Made by a program: the position numbers and the translations under genes. Under the pieces are notes generated by a model. That model had not been told where the DNA came from. It saw only the letters and a list, made by a program, of their open reading frames with translations, and made no database searches. From NCBI GenBank assembly GCA_902524865.1, contig CABZEV010000002.1:1-52147 (forward strand): a stretch of 52,147 nt of DNA, written 5' to 3'. Shown one piece after another: positions 15,393 through 24,009 of this stretch (positions are counted from its first letter, which is position 1; each line of letters opens with the position of its first letter). Source of the stretch: an uncultured Pelagibacteraceae bacterium. Lineage in GTDB: Bacteria; Pseudomonadota; Alphaproteobacteria; Pelagibacterales; Pelagibacteraceae.

Positions 15393-15857
15393 ATGATAAA
15401 AGATATTAAAATCTTAAGTGTTATAATATTTATTTCGTTAATTCTTTTTGGTTATACATTCACATTCGATGAAGTACCTGAAATTTTGGCCCAAGGTATG
15501 CAACCCACAATGATGCCAAGATTAATTTTTTCACTTATAATTTTTTTGTGTTTTTTTCAAATTTACCAAAACAAATCACTTAAATCGGAAAATAAAGATA
15601 TCATTAAAAGAAATGCATTTATTACTTTTGCATATACATTGTTTATAGTTTTAATTGCAGATAAATTAGGTTTTTTAATATCTGTATTTCTTTTTACTTT
15701 AATAACTCCTATTCTTTGGCAAAGAAAAGATTATGTAAAAATTACTTTATATTCTTTTTCTATGACAATATTTGTATTTGTTTTTTTTACTTTGATTCTT
15801 CAATTAAAGTTTCCACAAGGAATCCTCGAAGATTTTATAATTAGAAATTTTTATTAA
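15393..15857 (+). CDS. TctB-family small permease, copy 1
   Basis: A 154-residue membrane protein with four to five hydrophobic segments (about residues 5-25, 40-56, 72-90, 94-112, 120-143), the size and pattern of the small TctB subunit. Position between TctC and TctA genes makes the call; sequence motifs in this family are weak. Its stop overlaps the tctA start by 1 nt. It lies behind the intercistronic hairpin. Confidence 0.85.
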   Translation: MIKDIKILSVIIFISLILFGYTFTFDEVPEILAQGMQPTMMPRLIFSLIIFLCFFQIYQNKSLKSENKDIIKRNAFITFAYTLFIVLIADKLGFLISVFLFTLITPILWQRKDYVKITLYSFSMTIFVFVFFTLILQLKFPQGILEDFIIRNFY

Positions 15858-17338
15858 TGGACATATTTTCTAACATTTCATTAATATTAGATGCAAAAAC
15901 GTTAGCTTTAATTTTGGGTTCCACTATTACTGGAGTTCTTATTGGGGCTTTACCTGGTCTAAGTTCTGGAATGGCAATTGCTTTATTATTACCTTTCACA
16001 ATTTATCTCGAACCAAGTCAAGCAATTGCAGCAATGGCAGCTTTATATTGTGGTGGCACATTTGGAGGTTCAATCACAGCAATACTTATTAATGCGCCAG
16101 GAGCACCACCTGCGGCAGCTACAGCTTTTGATGGTTTTCCTATGGCTCAAAAAGGACAAGCTGGAAAAGCATTAGGCATGGCAGCAGTATCAAGTGTCGT
16201 TGGCGGTGTTATATCTTTAATGGTTTTAATTACATTTGCTCCAACACTTGCTCGTATTGCTTATAAATTTGGACCACCAGAATATTTTGCATTAGCTATA
16301 TTTGGCTTGTCAATGCTTGCCTCAATAAGCTCTAAATCCCCAGTCAAAAATTTAATTGGTGGTCTGATAGGATTATTTGTTGCAACTATTGGTGTTCATT
16401 TAACCACAGGAATTTCTAGATTTACCTTTGGAGTTGATGAGTTGTTTGAAGGAATAAGTTTTGTTCCAGTTTTAATTGGATTATTTGCCATGTCAGAAAT
16501 ACTAGTGCAAGCATCTAAAAGTGAGCTGTTATTGGAGAGGATAAAATTTTCGGCAATTAAGTTACCTTCGATTAGTGAATTTAAAAGTTGCGGGAAATCA
16601 ATTCTAAGATCATCAGGTATTGGAACTTTTATTGGTATTTTACCAGCCGAAGGTGGAACAGTTAGTGCAATGATTGGTTACAATGAAGCTAGAAGATGGT
16701 CCAAGAATAAAGAAAATTTTGGAAAAGGGGAAATTGAAGGAGTGGCTGCACCTGAGTCAGCAAACAATGCTGCAACAGGTGGAGCAATGATACCAACACT
16801 GGCTCTTGGAATTCCTGGATCTGCGACAACTGCTGTAATACTTGGTGGATTCCAAATTCATGGATTAAGAGCAGGACCATATCTATTTGAGCAACAACCG
16901 GACCTTTTATACACAATTTTTTATGGGATGCTTTTAGCTAATTTTATTTTTTTAGTTTTTGGACTTATGGGTGCAAAAATTTTTTCTAGAATTTCTTTAA
17001 TACCCAGAGGTTATTTGTGGCCATCTGTTTTTGTTTTTTGTTTAGTAGGATCATATGGCTTATCCCAATCAATGGTGGATGTTTACATTATGTTAATTTC
17101 AGGTGTAATGGGTTTCTTTTTAAGACGATATGGTTTTTCTCCCGCGCCAATTATAATGGGTATTGTTTTAGGAGAATTAGTTGAAAATTCTTTAGCTCAA
17201 TCTATAATAATTTTTGATCAAAATATTTTTATGTTTTTCACAAGACCGATATGTTTATTATTTTTTGGATTAACTTTTTTAAGTTTATTTTACAGACCAA
17301 TAAAAAATTTGATAATGAAAGGAAAAAAAGATGAGTAA
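15857..17338 (+). CDS. TctA-family large permease, copy 1
   Basis: A 493-residue membrane protein with about eleven to twelve transmembrane segments and the TctA signatures: G-A-L-P-G-L-S-S-G-M near residue 32, Y-C-G-G-T-F-G-G-S-I-T-A-I-L, N-A-P-G-A-P-P-A-A-A-T-A-F-D-G near residue 79, and a second half with A-P-E-S-A-N-N-A-A-T-G-G and L-G-I-P-G-S-A-T-T-A. It forms the ion-coupled translocation channel. The MmgE/PrpD gene starts inside its last 8 nt, so transport and enzyme are translationally coupled. Confidence 0.93.
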   Translation: MDIFSNISLILDAKTLALILGSTITGVLIGALPGLSSGMAIALLLPFTIYLEPSQAIAAMAALYCGGTFGGSITAILINAPGAPPAAATAFDGFPMAQKGQAGKALGMAAVSSVVGGVISLMVLITFAPTLARIAYKFGPPEYFALAIFGLSMLASISSKSPVKNLIGGLIGLFVATIGVHLTTGISRFTFGVDELFEGISFVPVLIGLFAMSEILVQASKSELLLERIKFSAIKLPSISEFKSCGKSILRSSGIGTFIGILPAEGGTVSAMIGYNEARRWSKNKENFGKGEIEGVAAPESANNAATGGAMIPTLALGIPGSATTAVILGGFQIHGLRAGPYLFEQQPDLLYTIFYGMLLANFIFLVFGLMGAKIFSRISLIPRGYLWPSVFVFCLVGSYGLSQSMVDVYIMLISGVMGFFLRRYGFSPAPIIMGIVLGELVENSLAQSIIIFDQNIFMFFTRPICLLFFGLTFLSLFYRPIKNLIMKGKKDE

Positions 17339-18755
17339 AGCCTTTACCCCTAATATAAAATCAAAAAAAGGAAAAGATTTAACCAAATATGTCACTAAGT
17401 TTATACATGGAAATAAATTTAAAAATATTCCTAAAAACGTTATTGAATTAGCAAAAAAACATATTTTAGATGGATTTGGATTAGCATTATCAGGCTCTGT
17501 TGCAAGGACCGGTGAGTACCTATTCAAACATATAAAGAAAAATTCAGCTAAAGGAAAAGCCACTGTTATTGGTTCTACTATGAAATTACCAAGTCAGTTT
17601 GCTGCCTTGGCAAATGGCGTTGGTATTCACTCAGACGATTATGACGATACTCAATTAGCTGTAGCAAAAGATAGGGTATATGGTTTGTTAACTCACCCTA
17701 CAGCACCATGCTTACCAAGCGCATTTGCAGAAGGTGAAATTCATAAGATAAATGGTAAAGATTTTCTTAATGCTTATCTAATTGGTGTCGATGTTGAATG
17801 TAAAATCTCAGAAGCAATGTCTCCAAGACACTATCAACATGGTTTTCATTCTACAGCAACATGTGGAACATTTGCATCTGCAGCAGCAGCTTCAAAAATT
17901 AGAAAATATAGTTTTGATAAAACTTTAAGATCTATTGGAATCGCAGCCTCTTTAAGCGCTGGATTGAGAGAAAATTTTGGAACTATGACCAAACCATTGC
18001 ATGCTGGGAGAGCGGCTGAGAGTGGTGTAATTGCTTGTGATTTATCTGATTACGGATGGTCATCAACGGATAAAATTTTAGAGTCTCCAAGAGGTTTTTT
18101 CCAAGCCCACGGAGGTGGTTATGATATTAACGCCATTAAAGGAAAACTTGGTAGACCATGGACCTTCTCAAAACCAGGCATATCAATTAAACCTCATCCG
18201 TGTGGTTCTTTAACCCATCCAGGTATGACAAAGATGTTAGAGTTGATTAAAAAACATAACATAATATCTGATCAAGTTTTAAAAGTTGATGTAGGAACAA
18301 ATCATAATATGCAAAATGCTCTCATACATCATAGACCAACAAATGAATTTCAAGCAAAATTCAGTATGGAATATTCAATGGCAATTTTATTAATTGAGAA
18401 GAGAGCTTATATTCCAGAATATCAAGATAAAAGAATAAATAAATCCGATGTGCAAAAAATGTTGAGAAAAATTAATTTTTATAAAAATAAAACTGCTGAA
18501 GCTGCAGGCTATGATAAAATGACAACTTTAATCGACATCTATTTGAAAAATGGAAAAAAAATTTCAGGTCGAGGAGATTTTGGTAAAGGAAGTCCTGCGA
18601 TACCAATGTCTTATGATGAAGTTGCAGATAAATTTTTGGGTTGTGCAGAATTTGCTAAATGGCCAATTTTAAAATCAAAAAAAATAATTGAATTAGTTAA
18701 AGATTTAGAAAAAATTAAAGATATAAGGATCCTCGGAAGATTATTGAGTAAATAA
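17331..18755 (+). CDS. MmgE/PrpD-family protein (2-methylcitrate dehydratase-like), transporter-linked
   Basis: A 474-residue cytoplasmic protein with the MmgE/PrpD fold: D-G-F-G-L-A-L-S-G near residue 46, H-S-D-D-Y-D-D near residue 100 in the active site, THPTAP, G-V-D-V-E-C-K-I, G-F-H-S-T-A-T-C-G-T-F-A-S-A near residue 167 and T-K-P-L-H-A-G-R-A-A-E near residue 217. Family members dehydrate or isomerise small di- and tricarboxylates (2-methylcitrate, cis-aconitate). Because a separate prpD occurs at 48064 beside prpB and prpC, this paralogue probably acts on the ligand imported by the flanking Tct systems. That role is inference from context. Confidence 0.85.
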   Translation: MSKAFTPNIKSKKGKDLTKYVTKFIHGNKFKNIPKNVIELAKKHILDGFGLALSGSVARTGEYLFKHIKKNSAKGKATVIGSTMKLPSQFAALANGVGIHSDDYDDTQLAVAKDRVYGLLTHPTAPCLPSAFAEGEIHKINGKDFLNAYLIGVDVECKISEAMSPRHYQHGFHSTATCGTFASAAAASKIRKYSFDKTLRSIGIAASLSAGLRENFGTMTKPLHAGRAAESGVIACDLSDYGWSSTDKILESPRGFFQAHGGGYDINAIKGKLGRPWTFSKPGISIKPHPCGSLTHPGMTKMLELIKKHNIISDQVLKVDVGTNHNMQNALIHHRPTNEFQAKFSMEYSMAILLIEKRAYIPEYQDKRINKSDVQKMLRKINFYKNKTAEAAGYDKMTTLIDIYLKNGKKISGRGDFGKGSPAIPMSYDEVADKFLGCAEFAKWPILKSKKIIELVKDLEKIKDIRILGRLLSK

Positions 18756-18794
18756 TTAAAAATTCAATTCAAAGTTGTGTTTTAAAATTTAAGG

Positions 18795-18824
18795 TTGCAT
18801 TCAATTTCATACTATAATTATAAT
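18795..18824 (+). promoter_or_regulatory. Candidate promoter for the second TctCBA operon
   Basis: TTGCAT (18795-18800), 18-nt spacer, TATAAT (18819-18824), a near-consensus pair in the 100-bp gap after the MmgE/PrpD gene. A TGAGGA Shine-Dalgarno lies about 10 nt before the ATG at 18856. It suggests the second transporter can be transcribed independently of the first. Confidence 0.55.
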
Positions 18825-18855
18825 TATTTTTTAAATTAACTGAGGAAAATAAATA

Positions 18856-19836
18856 ATGATAAATATAAAAAAAATACTTTCAGTATTATTTTCAGCAATT
18901 CTTTTAATCTCAGCGACAGCTACTAATTCAATCGCCATTGACAAAATACATTTTGTAATTGGCGGTGGTGCTGGGGGTGGTTGGGATGGAACTGCTAGAG
19001 GGACTGGAGAAGCATTAACAAAAGCTGGTTTTTTAAAAAGTGCATCATTTGAAAATATGTCAGGTGGTGGTGGAGGCAAAGCACTTGCTTATATGATTAA
19101 TACTAAGCCTGAAAATACTGTCTTAGTTCAATCTACTCCATTAGTTTTAAGATCAATTACAAGACACAAAGGTTACGTAAGTGGCAGTGGTACTTTGTCT
19201 TATAAAGATGTTGTACCGATTGCTGGTGTAATAGGTGATTATGGTGCTATAGCAGTTGCTAAAAACTCACCTTATAAAAACTTTGCAGATGTTGTAAAAG
19301 CTTACAAAGCAGATCCTAATTCAATAAAAATGGCTGGTGGTTCTGTTAGAGGAAGTATGGATCATTTAATTGGTGCTTTAGCTTTTCAAGCTGCTGGAGC
19401 AAATCCGAACGACGTAGCTTATATTCCTTATGATGCAGGTGGAAAAGCATTAGCTGGACTTTTATCTGGGGAAACTCAAATTATCTCTACAGGTTTAGGT
19501 GAATTAATGGGTGCAAGAGACCAAGTAAGAATAATTGGTATCACTGCTCCTGACAGAGTATCTGATGCACCAGATGCACCAACACTTAAAGAACAAGGCT
19601 ATGATGTACAATTCGTTAATTGGAGAGGATTTTTTGGTCCTCCAGGTATGAGCAACAAGGATAAAAAAGCTATTGCTAAAATGTTAGGAGATGTACAAAA
19701 AACTCCAGAGTGGGAGACAGTTAGAGCAAGAAACGCATGGGTGAATATATACAATCCTGATAAAAAGTTTGTTAAATTCCTTAAAACACAAACTAAAGAA
19801 ATGACTGATCTAATGAAAAAATTAGGGGTTATTTAA
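18856..19836 (+). CDS. Tripartite tricarboxylate transporter substrate-binding protein (TctC/Bug), copy 2
   Basis: A 326-residue exported protein with signal peptide (residues 1-28, ending N-S-I-A-I) and Bug-family features: G-G-G-A-G-G-G-W-D-G-T-A-R near residue 37, N-M-S-G-G-G-G-G-K-A-L-A-Y, G-G-S-V-R-G-S-M-D-H near residue 160, and A-P-T-L-K-E-Q-G-Y. It differs clearly from copy 1, so the two transporters probably have different ligands. A terminator-like hairpin follows and contains the start of the next gene. Confidence 0.9.
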   Translation: MINIKKILSVLFSAILLISATATNSIAIDKIHFVIGGGAGGGWDGTARGTGEALTKAGFLKSASFENMSGGGGGKALAYMINTKPENTVLVQSTPLVLRSITRHKGYVSGSGTLSYKDVVPIAGVIGDYGAIAVAKNSPYKNFADVVKAYKADPNSIKMAGGSVRGSMDHLIGALAFQAAGANPNDVAYIPYDAGGKALAGLLSGETQIISTGLGELMGARDQVRIIGITAPDRVSDAPDAPTLKEQGYDVQFVNWRGFFGPPGMSNKDKKAIAKMLGDVQKTPEWETVRARNAWVNIYNPDKKFVKFLKTQTKEMTDLMKKLGVI

Positions 19837-19857
19837 TCTTATAAAGATTAATAAATT

Positions 19858-19907
19858 AAAGAGCAGTGAATATAAATACTACAAAAATTATATCACTGCT
19901 CTTTTTT
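19858..19907 (+). terminator. Terminator-like hairpin overlapping the TctB-2 start codon
   Basis: AAAGAGCAGTGA (19858-19869) pairs with TCACTGCTCTTT (19893-19904); above one bulge five more pairs extend the stem, with a loop of about 12 nt. The right arm runs into a T-rich tract (CTTTTTTATTTTTTC). This is a convincing rho-independent terminator for the binding-protein transcript. The GTG start of the next gene (19866) lies inside the left arm, so read-through and translation initiation compete with stem formation. Confidence 0.8.
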
Positions 19908-20336
19908 ATTTTTTCAGCATTTTATTTGTACACAGCTTTTCAAATACAAGTTTTTGCTTTCGATGAAAATGCTCCATTTAATGCAAGAACTTTTCCAATT
20001 TATTTAGGTTATGCAGGTTTATTTTTTTCTGGATTAAAATTAATTCTACCAGATCCAGGCACTATTTGGGTAGACTATAAAAATCTGCAATATAAAAAAA
20101 CTTTATTACTTATAATTGTTTCTATTATATATGGAGCTACAATTTTAAAATTTGGATATTTTTTAACTACTTCTTTATTTTTATTTACTTCTTATTATTT
20201 TTTGGGTGAAAGAAGATGGACTTTAATGTTTTTTTTATCTTTTCCATTTGTTGCAGTATTTATGTATTTTATTCATGGTGTTCTTGAAATTTATTTGAGG
20301 GATCCTTTTTTACAGGCAATTGGAGTAATGGGATGA
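19866..20336 (+). CDS. TctB-family small permease, copy 2
   Basis: A 156-residue protein with four to five hydrophobic segments and the TctB feature F-N-A-R-T-F-P-I-Y-L-G after the first helix (residues about 38-48). No ATG is available near the N-terminus; GTG at 19866 gives a sensible start (N-I-N-T-T-K before the first helix) but lies in the stem of a terminator-like hairpin. The stop overlaps tctA-2 by 4 nt. Confidence 0.82.
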   Translation: MNINTTKIISLLFFIFSAFYLYTAFQIQVFAFDENAPFNARTFPIYLGYAGLFFSGLKLILPDPGTIWVDYKNLQYKKTLLLIIVSIIYGATILKFGYFLTTSLFLFTSYYFLGERRWTLMFFLSFPFVAVFMYFIHGVLEIYLRDPFLQAIGVMG

Positions 20337-21835
20337 TTGAGGGGATAATCATTGGTTTAAAAACAGCTCTTTCGTTTCAAAATATTCTTATGGTAATGAT
20401 AGGCTGTTTTTTTGGAACCATAATAGGTATGCTACCTGGGCTCGGTCCAATGACAGCTATAGCCTTAATGATACCAATTACTTATGGATTTGATCCAGCT
20501 ACTGGTTTAATTTTAATGGCAGGTGTTTACTATGGAGCCGTATTTGGAGGTTCTACATCATCAATATTATTAAATGCTCCAGGGATTCCAGGAACAGTAG
20601 CCACAGCATTTGATGGTTATCCAATGGCACAACAAGGTAAAGCTGGTAAAGCATTAGCTATTGCAGCTTGGAGTTCATTTGCAGGTGGAACTTTATCTGC
20701 AATTTATTTATTATTTTTAGCTCCAAGTTTATCAAAAGTAAGTTTATCTTTTAGATCCCCAGACTATTTTGCTTTAATGATTTTAGGATTAACTGCTATT
20801 GCAGCTTTTTCATCAAAGGGGCAATTTTTAAAAGCAATGATGATGGTAGTTCTTGGTTTAATGTTAGCATCAGTTGGTCAAGATTCTTTATCTGATATTA
20901 CGAGATTTACTTTTAATAATATGAATTTAACAGATGGTATAAGTTTTGTTCTCATCGTTATGTCAACTTTTGCAATGAGTGAGGCATTAACTATTATTCT
21001 TAAAAAAAAAGATCCAACTTCAGCAGCTAAACAAGTTTCACTAACAAAACTGGGTTCAATTAAAATCAATAAAGAGGAAAGAAGAAAGATGTACAGAACA
21101 ATTCCAAGATCTTCTATAATGGGATTTTTAATTGGTGTGTTACCAGGGGCTGGTGCAACTATTGCATCATTTTTAGCTTACGGGATGGAAAGAAATTTAG
21201 TCAAGGATGAAGAAAAAGAAAAGTTTGGTAAAGGGAGCGTTAATGGGTTATCTGCGCCAGAAACAGCAAATAATGCTGCTTGTTCAGGATCCTTTGTTCC
21301 GATGTTAACCCTGGGGATACCAGGAAGCGGAACAACTGCCGTAATGCTAGGTGCTCTTTTGGGGTTTGGAATTCAACCTGGACCAAGACTTTATATGACT
21401 AATCCAGAAATTTTCTGGTCTGTTATTATTTCTATGTACTTCGGAATGGTTATATTGTTAATACTAAATTTACCATTAATACCATACATAGCTAGAATTC
21501 TAGCAGTTCCAAAAAATTATTTAATTCCATTAATTTTATTTTTTTCGATGACAGGAATTTATGTAATGTCATTTAATAACTTTGATATTTATTTAATGAT
21601 AGGAATTGCTGTTATCGCAACATTTTTAAGGTTGTATGATTTTCCTATGCCTCCGCTTATATTAGCATTTATTCTTGGCGGTTTAATGGAAGAGAATTTA
21701 AGAAGATCATTGCTTTTGAGTAATGGTTCTTGGGAGTTCTTATGGGATAGAACTCTTACAATTTGTATTCTGGGTACAACAATTTTAATTGTTTTGTGGC
21801 ACATTTATAAAACTTTAATTAAAAATAAATCTTAA
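20333..21835 (+). CDS. TctA-family large permease, copy 2
   Basis: A 500-residue polytopic membrane protein with TctA motifs: G-M-L-P-G-L-G-P-M-T near residue 32, Y-Y-G-A-V-F-G-G-S-T-S-S-I-L, N-A-P-G-I-P-G-T-V-A-T-A-F-D-G-Y-P near residue 79, and A-P-E-T-A-N-N-A-A-C-S-G-S plus L-G-I-P-G-S-G-T-T-A in the second half. It is the channel subunit for TctC-2 and TctB-2. It ends 4 nt into the convergent GT4 gene. Confidence 0.93.
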   Translation: MIEGIIIGLKTALSFQNILMVMIGCFFGTIIGMLPGLGPMTAIALMIPITYGFDPATGLILMAGVYYGAVFGGSTSSILLNAPGIPGTVATAFDGYPMAQQGKAGKALAIAAWSSFAGGTLSAIYLLFLAPSLSKVSLSFRSPDYFALMILGLTAIAAFSSKGQFLKAMMMVVLGLMLASVGQDSLSDITRFTFNNMNLTDGISFVLIVMSTFAMSEALTIILKKKDPTSAAKQVSLTKLGSIKINKEERRKMYRTIPRSSIMGFLIGVLPGAGATIASFLAYGMERNLVKDEEKEKFGKGSVNGLSAPETANNAACSGSFVPMLTLGIPGSGTTAVMLGALLGFGIQPGPRLYMTNPEIFWSVIISMYFGMVILLILNLPLIPYIARILAVPKNYLIPLILFFSMTGIYVMSFNNFDIYLMIGIAVIATFLRLYDFPMPPLILAFILGGLMEENLRRSLLLSNGSWEFLWDRTLTICILGTTILIVLWHIYKTLIKNKS

Positions 21836-22914
21836 TTTAAAATTTTCTTATATTCCTCAATCTTATTAGACCAGTAGAATTTTGAGGATAATTCTTTAGC
21901 ATTTTTACCAAAATGTAAATATTTTTTATTTTCAATCATAGAATTTAATGATGAATAAATTTCATCTAGATTATTTCCATCACATATTAATCCAGTTTTA
22001 TCATGTTTAATTGCATCTGCTGCGCCACCATCAGCTCCACCTAAAGATGGAACTCCGTATTGTGCAGCCTCTATATAAGCTATACCAAAACCTTCAATTG
22101 AGCTTTTATATTTTATTGATGGCATCACAAATATATTTGATTTTGCCACTAAAGCATTTTTAAGTTCATCAGTTATTTCTTTAAAAAACATAACTTGACC
22201 ATTTAAATTGAGTTCATTTACCAAATCTTTTAAATTTTGTTCTTCCTCTCCATAGCCAATACAAATGTAAACAATATTTGGATAAATTTGTTTTAAGTTT
22301 CTTAAAGCCATCAACACTTTTTCATGATTTTTTCTTTTATCAAATCTTGAAACTGTAATTAAACGTGGTGATTTTGTTCTAAGTAAGCTCTCAACTTTAT
22401 TTAACGATGTCTTATTTAATTCTTGGACAGGACTGACTCCTGGATTTATCACAACAACTTTTTCTTGTTCTACACCGTTTTGAATAGCTAAATTCTTTGT
22501 ATAATCAGAATTCGCTATTACTTTTTCAACACTATTTAAAACTTTGTTTGCTCTCTTATTTAAAGAGCTTCCTTTAGGGTGATTGATTTCTTTTCCGTGA
22601 ATTAAACAATACTTTTTTTTATCAGTGTCCATTAATTCTAAACTTTTCCAATGATCAGCTATAATACCTTGAACTTTACTTTCTTTTAAATATTCATTAA
22701 TTAGCTGTGCTTTTCTAATCTTTCTTAGGAATTTAATTCCACCGACTCTTTCAATTGAAAAATTTTCTTTTGTATCAAATTCTTTATGATTTTCGTAGTA
22801 ATCAGCAAAAACTTTAATCATAAAGTTTTTAGACATTTCTTTCGCTAAACCCCACATCAAACTTTGCATACCACCCACCTCAGGTGGAAAAGATCTAGTA
22901 ACAATTAAATACAT
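21832..22914 (-). CDS. Glycosyltransferase family 4 (GT-B)
   Basis: A 360-residue protein with the GT4 opening R-S-F-P-P-E-V-G-G-M-Q (donor/acceptor loop near residue 7), V-S-R-F-D-K-R-K-N-H-E-K-V near residue 193 with basic residues for the donor phosphate, and S-I-E-G-F-G-I-A-Y-I-E-A-A near residue 273, the E-x7-E nucleotide-sugar site. It likely adds a hexose during LPS or polysaccharide synthesis. Its start overlaps the stop of the upstream redoxin gene by 1 nt. Donor and acceptor unknown. Confidence 0.87.
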   Translation of the reverse strand: MYLIVTRSFPPEVGGMQSLMWGLAKEMSKNFMIKVFADYYENHKEFDTKENFSIERVGGIKFLRKIRKAQLINEYLKESKVQGIIADHWKSLELMDTDKKKYCLIHGKEINHPKGSSLNKRANKVLNSVEKVIANSDYTKNLAIQNGVEQEKVVVINPGVSPVQELNKTSLNKVESLLRTKSPRLITVSRFDKRKNHEKVLMALRNLKQIYPNIVYICIGYGEEEQNLKDLVNELNLNGQVMFFKEITDELKNALVAKSNIFVMPSIKYKSSIEGFGIAYIEAAQYGVPSLGGADGGAADAIKHDKTGLICDGNNLDEIYSSLNSMIENKKYLHFGKNAKELSSKFYWSNKIEEYKKILN

Positions 22915-23468
22915 TAACTATTTTTCCACTTAATACTACAGCCAGCACTTGGAGTTTGATTTTCAGGTCCTTTACCAGTTTCAGCAATTTGTTTCATTGC
23001 ATTAAATAAATCGCTATCACCATCTCTTACAGGAATTAAATTTTTTAATTCTCTTAATCTACCTCGATATTGAAGCTCTAAATTTTTGTTGTATCCAAAA
23101 AAATCTGGAGTACATACCGCATCATAAGTTTTGGCTATCTCTTGTGTTTCATCAACTAAATATGGAAAACTGAATTGATTTTTTTTTGCAAATTCAATCA
23201 TATTTTCAAACGAGTCTTCTGGATAATTCTCAGCATCATTGGCACAGATTGCTACAGCGTTAATTCCTAAATCTTTCAATTTTTTAGTATCCTCAGCAAT
23301 ATCTTTTGTAACTGCTTTAACATAGGGACAATGGTTGCAAATAAACATTATTAAGGTTCCATTTTCACCTTTTATATCTTCTAAAGATAAAATTTTATTA
23401 TCAGTTGATTTAAGCTTAAAGTCGTGAGCCTTTTGACCGAAATCACATATTGGAGTTTGTATTGGCAT
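22914..23468 (-). CDS. Thioredoxin-fold protein of the AhpC/TSA-redoxin type
   Basis: A 184-residue cytoplasmic protein with a thioredoxin fold: APD-like opening (G-Q-K-A-H-D-F-K-L), L-I-M-F-I-C-N-H-C-P-Y-V-K-A near residue 38 carrying a C-x-x-C pair, then F-P-Y-L-V-D-E-T-Q-E-I-A and A-V-C-T-P-D-F-F-G in the cis-Pro region. This matches a family of redoxin-domain proteins annotated as thioredoxin-family or peroxiredoxin-like. It could be a thiol-disulfide reductase or peroxidase; substrate unknown. It diverges from the carbonic-anhydrase-like gene across 20 bp. Confidence 0.82.
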   Translation of the reverse strand: MPIQTPICDFGQKAHDFKLKSTDNKILSLEDIKGENGTLIMFICNHCPYVKAVTKDIAEDTKKLKDLGINAVAICANDAENYPEDSFENMIEFAKKNQFSFPYLVDETQEIAKTYDAVCTPDFFGYNKNLELQYRGRLRELKNLIPVRDGDSDLFNAMKQIAETGKGPENQTPSAGCSIKWKNS

Positions 23469-23488
23469 AATGTAATAATATATAAATT

Positions 23489-24001
23489 ATGTTTTACGAT
23501 TTAAAAGATAAAAAACCAAAAAACTCTGGCGAGAATTGGGTAGCACCCAATGCGGTTGTGATTGGGGATGTAACTTTAGAAAAGAATACAAGTGTTTGGT
23601 TTAATGCAACTTTAAGAGGAGATATTGAAAATATTCATTTAGGAGAGGGATCAAATGTTCAAGATGGATGTGTTTTGCATACCGATCCAGGATATCCCAT
23701 TAAAGTTGGAAAAGACGTAACTGTAGGTCATATGGTTATGCTTCATGGGTGTACGATTGGAGACAACAGTTTAATTGGAATTGGCGCAGTGATTCTTAAT
23801 AACGCTAAGATTGGAAAAAATTGTATCATTGGCGCAAAAGCTTTAATTACTGAAAACAAAGAGATACCAGATAACTCTCTAGTAATTGGTTCGCCTGGTA
23901 AAGTTGTAAGGGAAGTCACTGAAGAGGAAAAGAAAGCAGTATTTGAAAATACAAAACACTATCAAGACAATTGGAAAAAATATTCTCAATCAATTTTTTA
24001 A
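23489..24001 (+). CDS. Gamma-carbonic anhydrase family protein (left-handed beta-helix)
   Basis: A 170-residue hexapeptide-repeat protein with repeating I/V-G-x-x-x units between residues 17 and 140. The three metal-binding His positions are visible in V-L-H-T-D (near 68) and V-G-H-M-V-M-L-H-G (near 85), as in YrdA, CaiE and PaaY. The family includes true gamma-carbonic anhydrases and proteins with thioesterase or unknown roles, so activity is not certain. It is expected to form a trimer. Confidence 0.88.
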   Translation: MFYDLKDKKPKNSGENWVAPNAVVIGDVTLEKNTSVWFNATLRGDIENIHLGEGSNVQDGCVLHTDPGYPIKVGKDVTVGHMVMLHGCTIGDNSLIGIGAVILNNAKIGKNCIIGAKALITENKEIPDNSLVIGSPGKVVREVTEEEKKAVFENTKHYQDNWKKYSQSIF

Positions 24002-24009
24002 TTATTTAC

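Noticed and set aside
23971-24009. Earlier start for the TPR-barrel gene inside the carbonic-anhydrase-like gene
   Set aside because: The ATG at 24010 gives a well-formed signal peptide; the longer form would place extra residues before it.
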